Source: Candidatus Poribacteria bacterium (GTDB lineage: Bacteria > Poribacteria > WGA-4E > GCA-2687025). Taken from it: DNA of 54,414 bases. A program made the position numbers and the translations under genes. Positions within the stretch are counted from its first letter, which is position 1; every line of letters starts with the position of its first letter. The notes beneath the pieces were generated by a model that ran no database searches, had not been told where the DNA came from, and was given only the letters and a program-made list of their open reading frames with translations. The DNA is taken from NCBI GenBank assembly GCA_018644665.1, contig JABGQA010000055.1:1-54414 (forward strand), in the 5' to 3' direction. Below, one piece after another: positions 41,965-50,046 of this stretch.

Positions 41965-43569
41965 ATGAGTAAGGGCGTGTGGATTCTTACCGGAGGCTGC
42001 GTCGTGTTAGGACTGGTCTGGAATGCGGGGCTGTTGTCGTTCGCTGGACTTCCTACGACCGGAGAGGCGCGGGCGGGCGCCGAGGCCGCGCTGACCGCTG
42101 CCCGGGAGACGGCCGCCGATGCGCTGAGGCGCGCGCGCGAGGCGCCTGAAGTCGGCGCGTGGGACACCGTTGGAGAGCTGTTCGACTCCAGGAAGACGCG
42201 TTGGGAGGACACTCTGGCGTTCGAGGAGTCGGCGGACGGGGTGAGCGTCGTCGACGTGCAGACGCCTCACGGCGACGTCGAGATCGTCGGGGATGACGGC
42301 GACGCCATCCGCGTCTCGGCGAAACGTGTGGTGAGTTCCAGGAACGAGAGCAAGGGCGCGGCCTATCGTGCGGAGTTCCGCCCCATCGTACGGCGCGACG
42401 GCGGAACGCTGGTCATCGATGTCCACAGACCCGAGGGCAAGGACAAGCAGCGGCCGAAGCACGTCAAGCAGGCGTCCGTCGACTTCAAGATCACGGTGCC
42501 GAGTCGTCTTGCATCCGGGGACGCTGCCGACCACGGCCCCGCGTTGCACGCCAGGACGGGTCACGGGGACGTGGGCGTGAAGCACGTGGAGCCCGACACG
42601 GTCTCCGTCAGCACGGGTCACGGCGACGTCGCTCTGTCACACGTCACTGGCGACATTGAGCTACACACCGGCCACGGGGACGTAGCCGTGACGGACTCGG
42701 ATGTCGGCCTCCTGAACGCGCGCACCGGCCACGGCGACATCGTCGGCGCGGACGTGCGTGGCTCGGCAACCATCCACACGGGCCACGGCGATGTGCGCCT
42801 GGCGCGCGTCGAGGGTGGGGTCGAGGTTCGCACCGGTCACGGCGAGATCGACCTTGAGGACTGCGCTGGCGCCGTGACCCTCCACACGGGGCACGGCGAC
42901 CTCGCGATCGCCAAGGGGAATCTCGACAGTCTCAACGCGCAGTCGGGCTCCGGCGACATCACCGCCGAATTCGACGCCGCGACGGGCGCCATCTACCTGA
43001 AGACGGGGAAGGGCGACCTGGCGCTACGCGCGAACGGGGCGGAGACGGTCTCCGCGCACTCCGGCCGAGGCGACATCGACGCGTACATTGAGGGTGAGGT
43101 CGCCGAGGCAGTGACCCTCAACACGAGCCACGGCGATGTCAGCGTCAAGGCGGCGAGCGTCGCAACCCTGACGGCGCGGTCCGGGAACGGCTCGGTGCGC
43201 GTCGGCGCCGTGCAAGTCGACGGTCTGCTGGACGCCAAGACCGGGAACGGCGACATCGGCGTGATTGCTGAGGATGTCGGCGAACTGACCGCGCACAGCG
43301 GGTCGGGCATTGTCGAAGCGGTCATCGTCGTGACGGACGGGCGGGCCGAGTTGACGTCCGGGAATGGGGACATATCCCTCACCGTCGGCGACGAACTGCC
43401 CTTCGCCCTGGACGCCTCGACATCGCACGGTGAAGTCTCCTACCGCGTCGACCTCGAAGACGTCGAACGCCATAGGGATGGACGCTCCGTCCGTGGCACG
43501 CGCCTCGGAGGCGGCCCGGAAATCCGTCTGCACACCGGTAGAGGCGATGTCGCCATCAGAACGCGCTAG
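41965..43569 (+). CDS. DUF4097-family beta-repeat protein, membrane-anchored (TGHGD type)
   Basis: 534 residues. ACGGAGG lies five bases before the ATG. A hydrophobic N-terminal helix (WILTGGCVVLGLVWNAGLLSF) acts as a signal anchor. A helical spacer and the segment WEDTLAFEESADGV lead into the DUF4097 domain. The repeats carry T-G-H-G-D/E almost invariantly (RTGHGDVGVKH, STGHGDVALSH, HTGHGDVAVTD, KTGNGDIGVIA), some sixteen in all. The body is therefore predicted to lie outside the cytoplasmic membrane, unlike the upstream paralogue. The function of the family is unknown. Codon use matches the neighbours. Confidence 0.87.
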   Translation: MSKGVWILTGGCVVLGLVWNAGLLSFAGLPTTGEARAGAEAALTAARETAADALRRAREAPEVGAWDTVGELFDSRKTRWEDTLAFEESADGVSVVDVQTPHGDVEIVGDDGDAIRVSAKRVVSSRNESKGAAYRAEFRPIVRRDGGTLVIDVHRPEGKDKQRPKHVKQASVDFKITVPSRLASGDAADHGPALHARTGHGDVGVKHVEPDTVSVSTGHGDVALSHVTGDIELHTGHGDVAVTDSDVGLLNARTGHGDIVGADVRGSATIHTGHGDVRLARVEGGVEVRTGHGEIDLEDCAGAVTLHTGHGDLAIAKGNLDSLNAQSGSGDITAEFDAATGAIYLKTGKGDLALRANGAETVSAHSGRGDIDAYIEGEVAEAVTLNTSHGDVSVKAASVATLTARSGNGSVRVGAVQVDGLLDAKTGNGDIGVIAEDVGELTAHSGSGIVEAVIVVTDGRAELTSGNGDISLTVGDELPFALDASTSHGEVSYRVDLEDVERHRDGRSVRGTRLGGGPEIRLHTGRGDVAIRTR

Positions 43570-43605
43570 CCCGCAGCCGCGCGACCGGAGAGAAGGAGAT
43601 CGCTC

Positions 43606-44763
43606 GTGAAAGGCGCCGTTGGAATCGTGACCGGAGGAATTGTCATGCTTACGCTTGTTACCGCCGCGCTCATCCCAGCCGAAGCGGGTCCTCGCGCCGG
43701 CGAAGACCTGGGTGCATGGATCACGGAGGCGTTCTCGTCCGTCGAGGAAGCCTTCGAGACGACGTGGGAGAAGGCGTTCGAGAAGTCGTGGCGCGAGACC
43801 TTTGACGAGGGCATCGACGACGAGGTCAAGTCCCGCTTCAAGGAGACGTTCCGGGTCTCCTTCGAGGACACGTTCAAGACGGCGTTCGAGGAAGCGTGGG
43901 GCGAAGCGGCCGAGCACGTCGAACACCTCGAGGAACACGGCGCGTGGAACGCCGACGGCGAGTTCGACGCGGACAAGACCGAGTGGAAGGACACCCTCAC
44001 CTTCGAGGAGGCCGCCGACGGCCTGAACGCCCTCGACCTGAGCACCGTCAACGGCGCGATCGATATCCAGGGCGTGGACGATGAGACGGTCCGCATCGTC
44101 GCGCATCGTGTCGTGCGCTCGACGGACGAGGCGAAAGGCGCGGTATACCGCGAAGAGTTCCGCCCCATCCTGACGAGAGAAGACGGCACGCTCGTCGTGA
44201 AGACCCACTACCACGACAACGGCAAGCAGACCCCCAAGCACATCAAGGAGGCCAAGATGGCCTACGAGGTGCGCTTGCCGTCCCGGTTCGTCGTCGCCGC
44301 GAAGACGGTAAACGGCGAGGTCCGTGTTGTCGGCACGCGCGACGACGCGACGCTGCACACCGTGAACGGAACGCTGACGTTCGAGACCGACGAAAGCGTG
44401 TCCGGCGGCGTGCACGGCAAGACCGTGAACGGGGACATCACCGTCCGCGCTGCCGGCCTTGGGGACCACAGCCAGCTGGAGACCGTGAACGGCGGCATCC
44501 ACGTGACGGCGGGCGGTCACTTCGGAGGCGGCTTGCACGCGAAGACGCTCAACGGTGACGTGAACCTCACCGTCCCCGGCGACGCGGCGTTCGACCTACG
44601 CGGCAAGGTGGGCATGCACGGGTCTATACGAACGGCCTGGGGACGCCCCGAGGGGAAACGTCGCATGTTCGGATCGTCTTACGAGACGGCGGTCAACGGC
44701 GGCGGGGACGACGTGCGTCTCGAAACCTTCAACGGCTCCGTCGAGGTCGATACGGCGAACTGA
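43606..44763 (+). CDS. DUF4097-family protein, exported (TVNG type)
   Basis: 385 residues from GTG 43606, with GAAGGAG eight bases upstream. A signal peptide or anchor (GIVTGGIVMLTLVTAALI) is followed by an unusual acidic, Phe-rich helical region of about 80 residues made of near-repeats (FETTWEKAFEKSWRETFDEG, FKETFRVSFEDTFKTAFEEA). The DUF4097 domain has the canonical T-V-N-G signature (STVNGAIDIQG, KTVNGEVRVVG, KTVNGDITVRA, ETVNGGIHVTA). It shares WKDTLTFEEAADGL and EEFRPI blocks with the second paralogue. It is last in the operon and ends near a terminator hairpin. Confidence 0.87.
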   Translation: MKGAVGIVTGGIVMLTLVTAALIPAEAGPRAGEDLGAWITEAFSSVEEAFETTWEKAFEKSWRETFDEGIDDEVKSRFKETFRVSFEDTFKTAFEEAWGEAAEHVEHLEEHGAWNADGEFDADKTEWKDTLTFEEAADGLNALDLSTVNGAIDIQGVDDETVRIVAHRVVRSTDEAKGAVYREEFRPILTREDGTLVVKTHYHDNGKQTPKHIKEAKMAYEVRLPSRFVVAAKTVNGEVRVVGTRDDATLHTVNGTLTFETDESVSGGVHGKTVNGDITVRAAGLGDHSQLETVNGGIHVTAGGHFGGGLHAKTLNGDVNLTVPGDAAFDLRGKVGMHGSIRTAWGRPEGKRRMFGSSYETAVNGGGDDVRLETFNGSVEVDTAN

Positions 44764-44783
44764 CACGACGCCACGCACATGAC

Positions 44784-44814
44784 GGGGTCAGGGCCTTACC
44801 GGCGCTCTGGCCCC
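44784..44814. terminator. Bidirectional terminator between convergent genes
   Basis: GGGGTCAGGGC (44784-44794) and GCTCTGGCCCC (44804-44814) pair over 11 bp with two G-U wobbles and a 9-base loop. The element lies after the DUF4097 stop (44763) and overlaps the stop of the minus-strand gene (44788). Confidence 0.6.
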
Positions 44815-45555
44815 GTTGTCGTGCTCGCCACACCCATCGCTACTCGGCCGGTCGGTCCCGTCGGCACGCATCTGCCCTATGTGGACTCGCCGTAGAAGGT
44901 CGCGCGCGACCGCCTCGGCCTGGTCAACGACCCGCAGGCATACCCCCTCGAACCCGTCCAGGAGCATCTGCCCGTACGTCTGCACTAACGCCTGCGCGTC
45001 GGGCGAGAACGCAGCATCGTGAAGCGTCGTGAGGTGTCGGGGGTACTCGCCAAGCCGACCATAGGCTTCGTAGCGGAGCGCCCACATCAGCGGCTTCAGC
45101 ACCCACGTGCGAAGTTTCCCGTCCGCGAGGGCCGCTTCCGCCTCCCGCGCGGTTATGTAGTGCCGACAACCCATGAGCACTTCGGCCCCGATGCGCGCGG
45201 CGGCGCCTCGCACGTCTTCGTCGGTCAGGGGTGGTAGGGAGAGGTCGCCGTGGAGGACGATGCCGTCGAGATGGAACTGCACCGGCTCGAACGCGCCCCG
45301 GGCCATCTGCATCTCGGCGGTCGAGATGCACTGGATGTTGAGTTCGCAGTGGGAGGGTATCGAGGCGATGATTTCCGCCACGCGGCGCAGATCACACGGC
45401 GAGACCTCGTCCAGAAGGAGCCACATGTCGATGTCGCTCGATGCGTGGGCGTCTCCGCGGGCGTGGCTGCCTGTGAGCAGCAGGCACTGCACGCGCCCGC
45501 CGAAGGCCGCAACGGCGGCGTCCCTGAACCGTGGCACGGCGTCCGGTAGAGGCAT
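44788..45555 (-). CDS. Nucleotidyltransferase-domain protein (Pol beta superfamily)
   Basis: 255 residues. The N-terminal 100 residues are a minimal nucleotidyltransferase core with LLTGSHARGDAHASSDIDMWLL: the G-S motif (29-30) and the metal Asp pair (D41, D43). A helical C-terminal domain (GCRHYITAREAEAALADGKLRT, ALRYEAYGRLGEYPRHLTTLHD) resembles that of aminoglycoside or DUF4111-type nucleotidyltransferases. It probably transfers NMP to a small molecule or protein; the target is unknown. It has no HEPN partner next to it, so a MNT-HEPN toxin-antitoxin pair is not supported. No strong ribosome site was noted. Confidence 0.78.
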   Translation of the reverse strand: MPLPDAVPRFRDAAVAAFGGRVQCLLLTGSHARGDAHASSDIDMWLLLDEVSPCDLRRVAEIIASIPSHCELNIQCISTAEMQMARGAFEPVQFHLDGIVLHGDLSLPPLTDEDVRGAAARIGAEVLMGCRHYITAREAEAALADGKLRTWVLKPLMWALRYEAYGRLGEYPRHLTTLHDAAFSPDAQALVQTYGQMLLDGFEGVCLRVVDQAEAVARDLLRRVHIGQMRADGTDRPSSDGCGEHDNGARAPVRP

Positions 45556-45585
45556 CGCGTGCTCCCTAGTGCCAGCGGCGGAGTG

Positions 45586-46623
45586 TCAGCCTGGCGGCGT
45601 TACTCCGAGTTTCGCCGCTGCCTCCCCTAGCTGACGCCAGACGGCATCCGGGACGTCGATTCCCACCTCCAGCTTTTCACGACGGCTCCGCTGCTCCGGT
45701 TCACCCGGCGCAACTACCTCGTCGAAGCCTTCTGCCGGCGGGTTGTCTGTGATCCCGTCGAGGAAGGCCCGCGCGTTCCGCGAGTACTCGTCCGGCGGGA
45801 GGAAGGCAGCCACATCGATCGCGACGAGGAACACACCGTGCATACGGTTCCATTCCGTCCCGAAGTTCCCCGTAAGACCGCCGAGCAGGCACGTAGCCAA
45901 CGACAGCGCATACCCCTTATGGCCGCCGAAGATGACGGACTGCCCGCCGTCGAACCAGTCGTCGGGGTCGACGCTCGGTTGGTGATGCTTGTCGACGATG
46001 GCTCCGGCCGGTAGCTCCCGGTTTTCCTCCCGGGCGACGCGTATCTTGCCGTTGGCGACCACGGTCGTGGCGAAATCGGAGACGAACGGGGTATCGTCGC
46101 CCGTCGGCGCGCCGATGGTGAAGGGGTTCGTGAGCAGGGCGGGCTCCGTACCGCCGAACGGCGCCGCAGGGCCGACGCCGCGGCCGCCTTCGCCGAGCGT
46201 GATGATCCCAACACACCCCGCCTCGGCCGCCTGCTCGACGTATTGCCCGAGACGGCCGATGTGCGCGTAATTGCGCAGGCTGACGCACGCGATCCCGGTC
46301 TCCTTCGCCTTCTCGATGGCGAGGCGCATGCTCCACTGTGCCGCGTAGTGCCCCCAGCCGCGTTTGGCGTCGACGGATGCCGCGCCCGTCTTCTCGTCAA
46401 GTATCTCGGGGCGCGCGTCCGGGACCATGTGGCCGCGTTCGATCGCGGGCATGTAGCCGATGATGCGGAACACCCCATGCGACGGATGGCCGGCGAGATC
46501 AGCGTTGATCACGATCCCCGCGACGCACTCGGCGATGTCGGGAGGTGTGCCGGCCGCCAGGAACAGTTCCTCGGCGAACGTCCTCAGCGCGTCGGCGTCC
46601 ACGCGGTGGTAGGCGTCAGGCAT
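45586..46623 (-). CDS. Ldh family (malate/L-lactate dehydrogenase type 2) oxidoreductase
   Basis: 345 residues from ATG 46623; the 27 residues before it are not family-like. LDH2/MDH2 motifs are VINADLAGHPSHGVFRI with the catalytic His, GWGHYAAQWSMRLAIEKAKE, VSLRNYAHIGRLGQYVEQAA, LLTNPFTIGAPTG and FGGHKGYALSLATCLLGG. The family reduces 2-keto acids with NAD(P)H without a classical Rossmann fold; substrates include malate, lactate and ureidoglycolate, and none can be chosen here. It is on the same strand as the nucleotidyltransferase, 30 bases upstream, perhaps co-transcribed. Confidence 0.9.
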   Translation of the reverse strand: MPDAYHRVDADALRTFAEELFLAAGTPPDIAECVAGIVINADLAGHPSHGVFRIIGYMPAIERGHMVPDARPEILDEKTGAASVDAKRGWGHYAAQWSMRLAIEKAKETGIACVSLRNYAHIGRLGQYVEQAAEAGCVGIITLGEGGRGVGPAAPFGGTEPALLTNPFTIGAPTGDDTPFVSDFATTVVANGKIRVAREENRELPAGAIVDKHHQPSVDPDDWFDGGQSVIFGGHKGYALSLATCLLGGLTGNFGTEWNRMHGVFLVAIDVAAFLPPDEYSRNARAFLDGITDNPPAEGFDEVVAPGEPEQRSRREKLEVGIDVPDAVWRQLGEAAAKLGVTPPG

Positions 46624-46751
46624 TGGCGTCTCGGCCCTCGCGGTGGCTGTGAAATCAGGCGCGAGGGCAGATTGTTGCAGCGACCCCGGTCGGCGGCAAG
46701 GCAAGCCCGGCGACTGCCGAGCGCATGCGACGATCGACCTGCGTCAACGCA

Positions 46752-48986
46752 TCAGTGCGTCAGGCGGAGCCACCATTGCTCGAGCTTGCCGGCATCTGGC
46801 GCGGCGAGATCCTGGATGTGCAGCGTCCAATCGCCCCGCGTGGGCTCACCAACGAGGGCGCTCAGAGCAGGGGTCGTGGACGCGTCGTAGCTCGCATATA
46901 GGTTCCTCTTCCCGGCGCCTGCGCGATCGTGGAGGACGGCTCGACGTCCCGACGGGGCGATCAGCGCGACAACGAGATCGCCGATGTGAGGATGCACGAT
47001 GTGCACGCTCACACCTACCGCCTTGGCTACCGCGTCGTCGGGTATGGTGATCGCGTTCAGCGCGCCGTCGGCATCGTCGTCGGGTATGGTCAGCTTCGGC
47101 TCGTGCTCGATCTCGATGGACTCGTCCGTCGGCTCGTAGCCGATCTCGATGCTCCATTCGTTCAGGCGGCCGGTGTCGCGTCGCGCGAGATCCCTCACGT
47201 GCAGCGTCCAGGGCCCTTGGATGCTCTGGCCGGCCAGCGTCGCCATCGCGTCAGTGGTGTCCGCGCTGTACGTGCGCCGGAGGTCGTCTCTGCTCCGCCC
47301 CTCGCGGTCGTGCAGCGTGGCGGCCGCCCCCGACGGCGCCTCCAAGCGCACCTGCAGGTCGCCGGTGTACGTATGCGTGATATCCACAACCACCTTGACC
47401 GACCGCGCCACGCCGGCTTGCGCGATCGCGATGCGACTGACGGCCCCTTCTGGGTCGTTGTCCGGGATGAGCGCATCTGGGCTCTGCCGTCCCGTGACAG
47501 AGGGCGCCGCGGCGGGGACGCCGATCCGGAAGGGAATCGCGGCTCCCGGCGGCCCAACATCGGACAGCGTCAGACCGGATTCGGCGCCGTCCCACTGCCG
47601 GGAGGAGGGCGTTGTGTCGTGCGAAAGGGCGACGCCTGCAGTCTCGGGGAACAGATCCCCCGAGTCCCCCGTGTTCCGGTTGCTCTCCAGATCCAAATGA
47701 CCGTCGGCCTGGATCAGGGCGCACTGGTAGTGGCGGTCGCGCGCGCCCTCCTGCCACTCGTTGGAACCCAACGTGTCACAGTGGTAGACCGCCAACCCGC
47801 CGTCGGGCAGATGCGTGTCCAGACCGATCTGCGTCCTGTTCTCGACGAGGAAGTATTCGTTGTCTCTGTCGGTTTCGTACTTGATGACGGAGCCATAGTC
47901 GCCATGACGGGCGGAGTACTCGCCCTCCCCGTGCACCAGGATCTCCGTGTCCGCCCAACCGACGAGGTGGCGAAGGTACGCGCACACGGGGGACGGCGAG
48001 CGTCCCCGGTTCAGATGGTTGCCTGATCCCATGAGGCAGTATCGACCGATGCCCTGGCTGTCCTCGAAGTCACCGTCGCGCAGGCCGTAGTCGTACATGT
48101 CCGGGAACCGGCAGAGCTGATGTCCGTTCTCGTGGCAGAACGTGCCGATGGTGAGATCCACGCTGTGGCGGCCGAGGCTCGTCAGCATGTACATGCTGGT
48201 CTGGATGCCGCCGTAGTTCAGGTTGATGTGCGAGTTGTGCGGCCAGAGCTTGCCTTCGTATGCGGTTCGGCCGGCGTACATGAAGTTCAGAGCGTCGACG
48301 ACGCCCTCGCCTCGCGAGTCGAACTCCGACAGGTCGATGCCGAGTTCGTGCACCACGATGTCCAGGGCCTCGCGCACGAGAAGACGCTCCTTATAGTGAC
48401 TGCGGTTCTTGCTCAGCTTCACCGGGCCGACGACGCGGTTGCCGTAATCGAGAGCGCCGTTCGACACACGCAGGAAGTATTCCCGCACCGAGCACGAGGC
48501 TCCGTTCACCGCGTAGTTCTCGGCGTTCAGTAGCGCGTCGACATCGTCTGCGGTCACGCCCGCGTCCCTGTCCGCGAATTCCACGAGCACGGTGAGCCCA
48601 CGCACCTGCCCATCCGCCACACGCCGGCCGGGCAGTAGGCCCTGGTTCGCAGCGAACGCGCGCATGATGAGTGGGTCATCTACGGGCTCAGGCGGCAGCG
48701 CCGAGGAGAACCGGGCGTCGAAGGTCGCGTTCCTGGCGTCCTTCGTCTCTCTGAGATGTCGGCGGAGCCCGGGGGGTGGCGGCTTTGCGGTCGCGGCGCG
48801 ACTCGACACGAACCGGCCGCCCAGCAGGAACGCGTAACAGTACTGCCCGAGGTCTGCATCGTACACGACGGTGTATCCATCGACCGTCTCGTACCGCGCG
48901 TAGAACTCGTCACCGAACACGACGAGTTCGATATGCGCTGCGTCGTCCTGATTGAACGTGAGCGTCTCGCCGAAGATGGCTCCCAT
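46752..48986 (-). CDS. M6-type metalloprotease with two P domains
   Basis: 744 residues. The propeptide-like start (GDEFYARYETVDGYTVVYD) is typical of immune inhibitor A-like M6 proteases. The zinc site is TFCHENGHQLCRFPDMYD (HExGH near residue 285), followed by CLMGSG. The C-terminal 260 residues hold two proprotein-convertase P domains (VVDITHTYTGDLQVRLEAPSG and VHIVHPHIGDLVVALIAPSG). P domains usually mark secreted proteases, yet no signal peptide is seen at ATG 48986, which has GGGAG seven bases upstream. An upstream start is not available in frame, so export may use another route. Confidence 0.85.
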   Translation of the reverse strand: MGAIFGETLTFNQDDAAHIELVVFGDEFYARYETVDGYTVVYDADLGQYCYAFLLGGRFVSSRAATAKPPPPGLRRHLRETKDARNATFDARFSSALPPEPVDDPLIMRAFAANQGLLPGRRVADGQVRGLTVLVEFADRDAGVTADDVDALLNAENYAVNGASCSVREYFLRVSNGALDYGNRVVGPVKLSKNRSHYKERLLVREALDIVVHELGIDLSEFDSRGEGVVDALNFMYAGRTAYEGKLWPHNSHINLNYGGIQTSMYMLTSLGRHSVDLTIGTFCHENGHQLCRFPDMYDYGLRDGDFEDSQGIGRYCLMGSGNHLNRGRSPSPVCAYLRHLVGWADTEILVHGEGEYSARHGDYGSVIKYETDRDNEYFLVENRTQIGLDTHLPDGGLAVYHCDTLGSNEWQEGARDRHYQCALIQADGHLDLESNRNTGDSGDLFPETAGVALSHDTTPSSRQWDGAESGLTLSDVGPPGAAIPFRIGVPAAAPSVTGRQSPDALIPDNDPEGAVSRIAIAQAGVARSVKVVVDITHTYTGDLQVRLEAPSGAAATLHDREGRSRDDLRRTYSADTTDAMATLAGQSIQGPWTLHVRDLARRDTGRLNEWSIEIGYEPTDESIEIEHEPKLTIPDDDADGALNAITIPDDAVAKAVGVSVHIVHPHIGDLVVALIAPSGRRAVLHDRAGAGKRNLYASYDASTTPALSALVGEPTRGDWTLHIQDLAAPDAGKLEQWWLRLTH

Positions 48987-49284
48987 GTCGATACTCCCGT
49001 GTGCTGCGGCGCCGCCGTAGAGTCTGGGGCCGCGCTGGCGGTAGGCCGCGCGTCACCTCGCTCGCCGCGCGACCCTACCCAACGATGACAGCTTACGAGG
49101 TATACTCAGGTAGCGCAACAAATACAAACGGATCACCGGATGCAGATCGAGACAGGAAGGGCGCCGTGATGTCCGTTGCACGGGGCAGGCGCGACGCCCG
49201 CACACGGACAGTTACCGCGCCGTTGCTGCCCTTCAACGCGCGTGCTACGCTACCGTCATCGCCCGAACGAAGTGAGCCCGACCC
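48987..49284. other. 298-bp divergent interval between M6 protease and DUF167 genes
   Basis: No gene is seen. A weak promoter for the DUF167 gene lies near its right end. A TATACT box at 49101 has no -35 partner. Confidence 0.5.
49223..49251 (+). promoter_or_regulatory. Weak sigma70-like promoter for the DUF167 operon
   Basis: TTGCTG (49223-49228) and TACGCT (49246-49251) are separated by 17 bases and end 33 bases before the ATG. Each matches consensus at three of six positions, with the spacing as main support. Confidence 0.33.
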
Positions 49285-49509
49285 ATGCCGCGCGTCACCG
49301 TCTCCGTCATACCGAAGGCGTCCCGTCAGTTGGTCGAGTGGCTGTCTGAGACGGAAGCGAAGGTCTGGGTGCACGCGGCGCCTGAAAAGGGCAAGGCGAA
49401 CAAGGCCGTGCGGCAGGCGCTCGCGAAAGACCTGAGCATCAGGGCGTCCCAAGTGCGGATCGTGTCCGGCGAGACATCGCGCAAGAAGATCGTCGACATA
49501 TCGGCGTGA
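49285..49509 (+). CDS. DUF167 (YggU/UPF0235) family protein
   Basis: 74 residues matching the YggU fold: VTVSVIPKASR at the start, KVWVHAAPEKGKANKAVRQALAKDL in the middle and VRIVSGETSRKKIVDI at the end. The family is widespread and has no assigned role. It is followed by a HEAT-repeat protein (36 bases) and a URO-D-family gene, forming a plus-strand operon. The ATG is preceded by GAAGTGAG. Confidence 0.9.
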   Translation: MPRVTVSVIPKASRQLVEWLSETEAKVWVHAAPEKGKANKAVRQALAKDLSIRASQVRIVSGETSRKKIVDISA

Positions 49510-49545
49510 CCCGTGTTCGGCCTGGCGTGTGGAAGGAACAGCGAC

Positions 49546-50043
49546 ATGGCTAAGGTGAAGTCGTCGGACGACCTGGAAATGCGGCTCGTCGAACTGCGCG
49601 ACCCCGACTGGAACGTCCGACACGTGGCCGCCCGCGCGCTCGTCGAGCTTGGCGAGTCGGCTTCGGAGCCGCTGATCCTGCTGCTCGAGGAAGACGACAA
49701 CTACCTACGCGGCGCAGCGGCGAAGTGCCTCGGCGAGATCGGTGGCGCCAACGCCGTCAAGCCGCTCATCGCCCTGTTCGACGACGACAACGGCGCCGTG
49801 CGCCAGGAAGCCGTGCGCGCATTGGGATTCATCGGCGTGGACGCGGTCAAGCCGCTTCTCGACCGACTCAAGGACCCGTCGCCAGCTTTCCAGCGATGCG
49901 TCGTGCAGGCGCTCAAGGAGATCCGCGACCCCGCCGTGGGCGACGCGCTCAAGTCGCTCGCGAGTGACATGGACATCCCCGCAGCGCTCCGGTGGGAAGC
50001 CAAGCTCGCGGTGAACCGCCTGCGCGAACAGCCGCAGCGGTAG
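49546..50043 (+). CDS. Short HEAT-repeat protein
   Basis: 165 residues from ATG 49546, preceded by GGAAGGAA. It is made of about four PBS-lyase-like HEAT repeats: LRDPDWNVRHVAARALVELG, EDDNYLRGAAAKCLGEIGGA, DDDNGAVRQEAVRALGFIGV and KDPSPAFQRCVVQALKEI. Such short solenoids mediate protein contacts; some act on phycobilin attachment, which is not relevant here. The stop is three bases before the next start. Confidence 0.85.
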   Translation: MAKVKSSDDLEMRLVELRDPDWNVRHVAARALVELGESASEPLILLLEEDDNYLRGAAAKCLGEIGGANAVKPLIALFDDDNGAVRQEAVRALGFIGVDAVKPLLDRLKDPSPAFQRCVVQALKEIRDPAVGDALKSLASDMDIPAALRWEAKLAVNRLREQPQR

Positions 50044-50046
50044 TCG

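Noticed and set aside
40740..43400. Regularly spaced similar sequences that could suggest a repeat array or CRISPR
   Set aside because: They are in-frame codons of 17-22 residue beta-repeats with variable third positions, inside open reading frames.
44788..45555. MNT-HEPN toxin-antitoxin pair
   Set aside because: The nucleotidyltransferase has no adjacent HEPN gene and is larger than a typical MNT antitoxin.
49001..49435. 144-codon frame overlapping the DUF167 gene
   Set aside because: Arg-rich shadow with no similarity. The YggU frame at 49285 is clearly the real one.
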